This document shows, piece after piece, positions 42,054-44,201 of a DNA stretch of 44,201 bases. The notes under the pieces were generated by a model, which saw only the letters and a list, made by a program, of their open reading frames with translations, had not been told where the DNA came from and did not search any database. The first letter of the stretch is position 1. Each line of letters opens with the position of its first letter. Origin of the DNA: Salisapilia sapeloensis (taxonomy: Eukaryota > Oomycota > Peronosporomycetes > Peronosporales > Salisapiliaceae); the NCBI GenBank assembly GCA_023334545.1, contig JAADVB010000160.1, positions 1-44,201 of the forward strand, written 5' to 3'. Position numbers and translations under genes: made by a program.

Positions 42054-42210
42054 TGTTCTTTCGCGACGATCTTCCTACTGTCCTCTTCCGCCTCGATTCG
42101 TCCGCTCAAAAGACACAAATATCCCATGGAAAAGATACGATGGATGAAAATAGCCATTTTACAACCGACTTTGTAGCGGAAATAGCACTTTACACACTAT
42201 CTGGACAGCT

Positions 42211-43474
42211 ATGACTAGCATGGCTAGTGGGACGAATGCACACTTGTATCTGGGAGAACTGGAGGATTTAGAGGCTTCACAGCAAAGTTATTATGCAGAC
42301 GGTCAAGTACTGGAGCTCCCGGTTATTCATTTGCCACAGACAGTAATATGTATAAACGAATATAAGCGATTGCGTTCTAAGTTTTATTGCCATTGCCTAC
42401 TAGATCATCTTTCCTGGCAGCAATTTACCACTACGAGCTCTTTCAAGTCATGTGTCAGACACCCTTCGCCAGCGACTCCAGTCCCGTCAAAACTTGATCG
42501 CAGTTATCAATCAATCGGTACCTGGTTCCTTTGATCTAGCTGCTGGTCATGCTCCTAACACATTCCAGTATATAATTGAAGACGATGACGAACGATATGG
42601 ATCAACAATACGCATCGAACGAATGAGCATCGAGGAAGAAAGCGTCGTCGTCACTGGTGTAGCCAAACAGCGCTGTGTTGCGTTGGATACGATGTCATCG
42701 ACAAGCCTCATAGGCCGCGTGCAAATCCTTCCGACGCATTCACCACCCCGTCTTCCATTTTCTCTCCTACCATACGCACACTATGACACGCCCGCCAAGC
42801 GTGAAAAAGTTTCTCGTCGTTTTTGTTTCCTCCGTTTTCCTACTCACGTCCAACCCGATGCCCACTTCCAGTTCGATGCCTACGCGCTCATCGATCGCAT
42901 CCAAAAACTTTGGATTTCTTCCTTCCAGTTACAACAAATCCGCAGTGAACAAGGTGACACGTCCTATCTTGACGCTCCTATCGGCATTCCATCAAGCGTC
43001 ACGAAAGACCCCGTTCGTTTCGCCTACTGGGTCGCATCCGCTCTTCCGTTGGATCATTCCCAACGTCGCGAGCTATTCAAAATCGATTGCATCGTTCAGC
43101 TACTTCGTCAGGAGCTAACTTTGTTGCAGCACATGCAGGATGAATTGTATTGTGAACGCTGCAATGAGCACCTCGCAAGCACCGAACAGCTCTTTCTCAT
43201 GTCGTCTGCTGATACGTTTGTGAACCCTCATGGGTTTGTTCACCAGCTTCTTACTTTTCGAAATGTACTCACCGATCGTCTGTACTCGACCGATGAATTC
43301 AGTACGCAAGAAAGTTGGTTTCCCGGATACTCTTGGAGCATCATCCACTGTCGCCGGTGTTTCGCGCACCTCGGATGGAGATTTGATCGTACGGACGAGT
43401 CTCTCCATCCAGCTTGCTTCTACGGTTTCCGACAGACATCACTTACGCCATTTGGGGATCCAGAAGAGATGTAG
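42211..43474 (+). CDS. CRBN: Cereblon orthologue (CRL4 substrate receptor)
   Basis: Two exons, 400 residues: 42211-42342 and 42404-43474 (intron 61 nt, phase 0). The join gives LPVIHLPQT followed by IIFPGSNLPLRAL, the opening of the Lon N-terminal domain, which continues to VGRVQILP-like GRVQILPTHSPP. A helical DDB1-binding region follows (WVASALPLDHSQRRELFK, QLLRQELTLL). The C-terminal CULT domain is complete: zinc pairs C294/C297 and C360/C363, and three pocket tryptophans W349, W355 and W369 in WFPGYSWSIIHCRRCFAHLG plus WRF. Their spacing (6 and 14) equals that of the drug-binding pocket of human cereblon. It should act as a substrate receptor of the CUL4-DDB1 ubiquitin ligase. Length is similar to animal cereblon (about 440). 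Confidence 0.93.
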
Positions 43475-43526
43475 AGAGGGATAGTAGAGTACATGTGTTG
43501 CAGTTCGGGAGCTATTCACTTAATAT

Positions 43527-43829
43527 ATGGTACTTGAGGCAAATGCTCACTTGCGACAGCAGGCTCAGAGTTTAGCTTGCACAAAAGGTATTGATAGAAA
43601 CCCAGTATACTGTGCTAGATTGGTGCGAATGCCAAAGATGTTATCCCAGGTGACGTTTGGAGCCACGCATATACTACAATTTCTGTTCTTATAGTGCTTA
43701 CGAGGTGGAAATGACCGAGTTACGGAAGTGATGTATCTGAACCGAGACGAAGTTCGAAAAGTACCACTGGTAAAGCCGTGGCATCAAGTCGAAACAGATA
43801 AATTTATCGAAATCTACATTGCTTCATGA
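43527..43829 (+). CDS. Possible small protein of 85 residues, two exons
   Basis: Exons 43527-43649 and 43695-43829 join in phase through a 45-nt GT-AG intron. The only stop in the combined frame before the end lies inside the intron. The product opens MVLEANAHLRQQAQSLACTK and ends WHQVETDKFIEIYIAS; it is hydrophilic, with no signal peptide or membrane segment, and I recognise no family. The ATG is 52 bp after the cereblon stop. The last 66 bases match a decayed copy in the left inverted-repeat arm (373-438), where the frame carries stops. It may be the 3' remnant of a larger gene or part of a repeat; the short intron (others are 50-64 nt) and lack of homology keep confidence low. Confidence 0.33.
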
Positions 43830-44201
43830 TGAGAGGCATGACAACCGACATCTTAAATAAAGTTAAAGGGAATGCACGAGAAACCCCGACGGATTTAGTC
43901 TATTTTAATTAGTCGATAAAGTATAGTAAACTTTATGCACTACTTTTATTCATATGTTATTTCTGTCTTGAAGGGGTTTCTGTAAAAAATATCTAGCTCC
44001 TACCCCATCAAGTTGGTATCTCGACCGTTTCTCGCATGTATACATCGTATCAATAACTGATATCGAACGAGCGCAGTTGAAGGTGCTGAGCTATAATCTT
44101 TCAAACCTTTTTCTCGTAGAATTGTCTTTGATGTGTCGATCTTTTCTCGTCTACTGTCATGATGGACTTTTGACGACAAATTCATCACCAAGGGTCTGCG
44201 A
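43763..44201. repeat. Right arm of terminal inverted repeat
   Basis: This is the reverse complement of 1-438. The outer 372 bases (43830-44201) are about 98% identical to the left arm without gaps; the inner 67 bases are about 70% identical. The break in identity falls at the stop codon of the small frame at 43527-43829. An open frame on the plus strand runs from 43972 off the end of the window for 76 codons and is also open in the other arm, with one residue changed. I do not recognise its product. Confidence 0.93.

Noticed and set aside
1..44201. CRISPR arrays, bacterial operons, retrotransposons or viral insertions
   Set aside because: No direct-repeat arrays, reverse transcriptase, integrase, transposase or viral structural gene could be seen on either strand.

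Overview
This is a nuclear genome segment from an oomycete, judged from the sequence alone. Reasons: GT-AG introns that are nearly all 50-64 nt long; a close match to the oomycete core promoter (initiator plus flanking element, GCTCATT then a CAWTTT-like block) before the folate/biopterin transporter, RPS3 and RAD21 genes; and gene families typical of oomycetes (folate-biopterin transporter, START-FYVE protein, C2-DEP-AGC kinase). Genes are tightly packed, with tail-to-tail neighbours only 31-64 bp apart in four cases. The species cannot be fixed; a compact genome such as that of a white rust or downy mildew would fit.

Layout. 1-3785 is AT-rich, has no recognisable gene and opens with one arm of an inverted repeat. 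3838-17460 reads mostly rightward: folate/biopterin transporter, a gene-free 1.9 kb, PPR protein, kinesin, J-domain protein, cohesin kleisin RAD21 and a large EF-hand repeat protein. 17697-25473 has GTP cyclohydrolase I and REV1 back to back, a four-repeat Myb protein, ribosomal protein S3, a DTW-domain tRNA-modifying enzyme and a La-motif protein. 25641-37091 has a START-FYVE protein, a CtIP/Sae2 orthologue, an SLC25A51-type mitochondrial NAD carrier, a COPI-associated-type membrane protein, a C2-DEP-AGC kinase, a GH5 glycosidase and a START/EDR2-C protein. 37342-44201 has an insulin-degrading-enzyme-type protease ending in SKL, a tRNA-Ile(UAU), a ubiquitin-like/PDZ protein, cereblon, a possible 85-residue protein, and the second arm of the inverted repeat.

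Most genes are core cellular functions. There is no operon-like system. Loose functional neighbours are the transporter and GTP cyclohydrolase I (pteridine/folate metabolism) and three chromosome-maintenance genes (RAD21, REV1, CtIP); I regard this as chance proximity. The most unusual features are the inverted repeat that exactly bounds the window and whose identity drops abruptly at a stop codon, a complete cereblon with the three-tryptophan pocket, a repeated CCACTTTTGG promoter motif, a J-domain protein with a cysteine cluster, and a non-canonical FYVE finger. Several gene starts and all exon joins are inferred by eye from splice signals and family alignment and have not been tested against transcripts.
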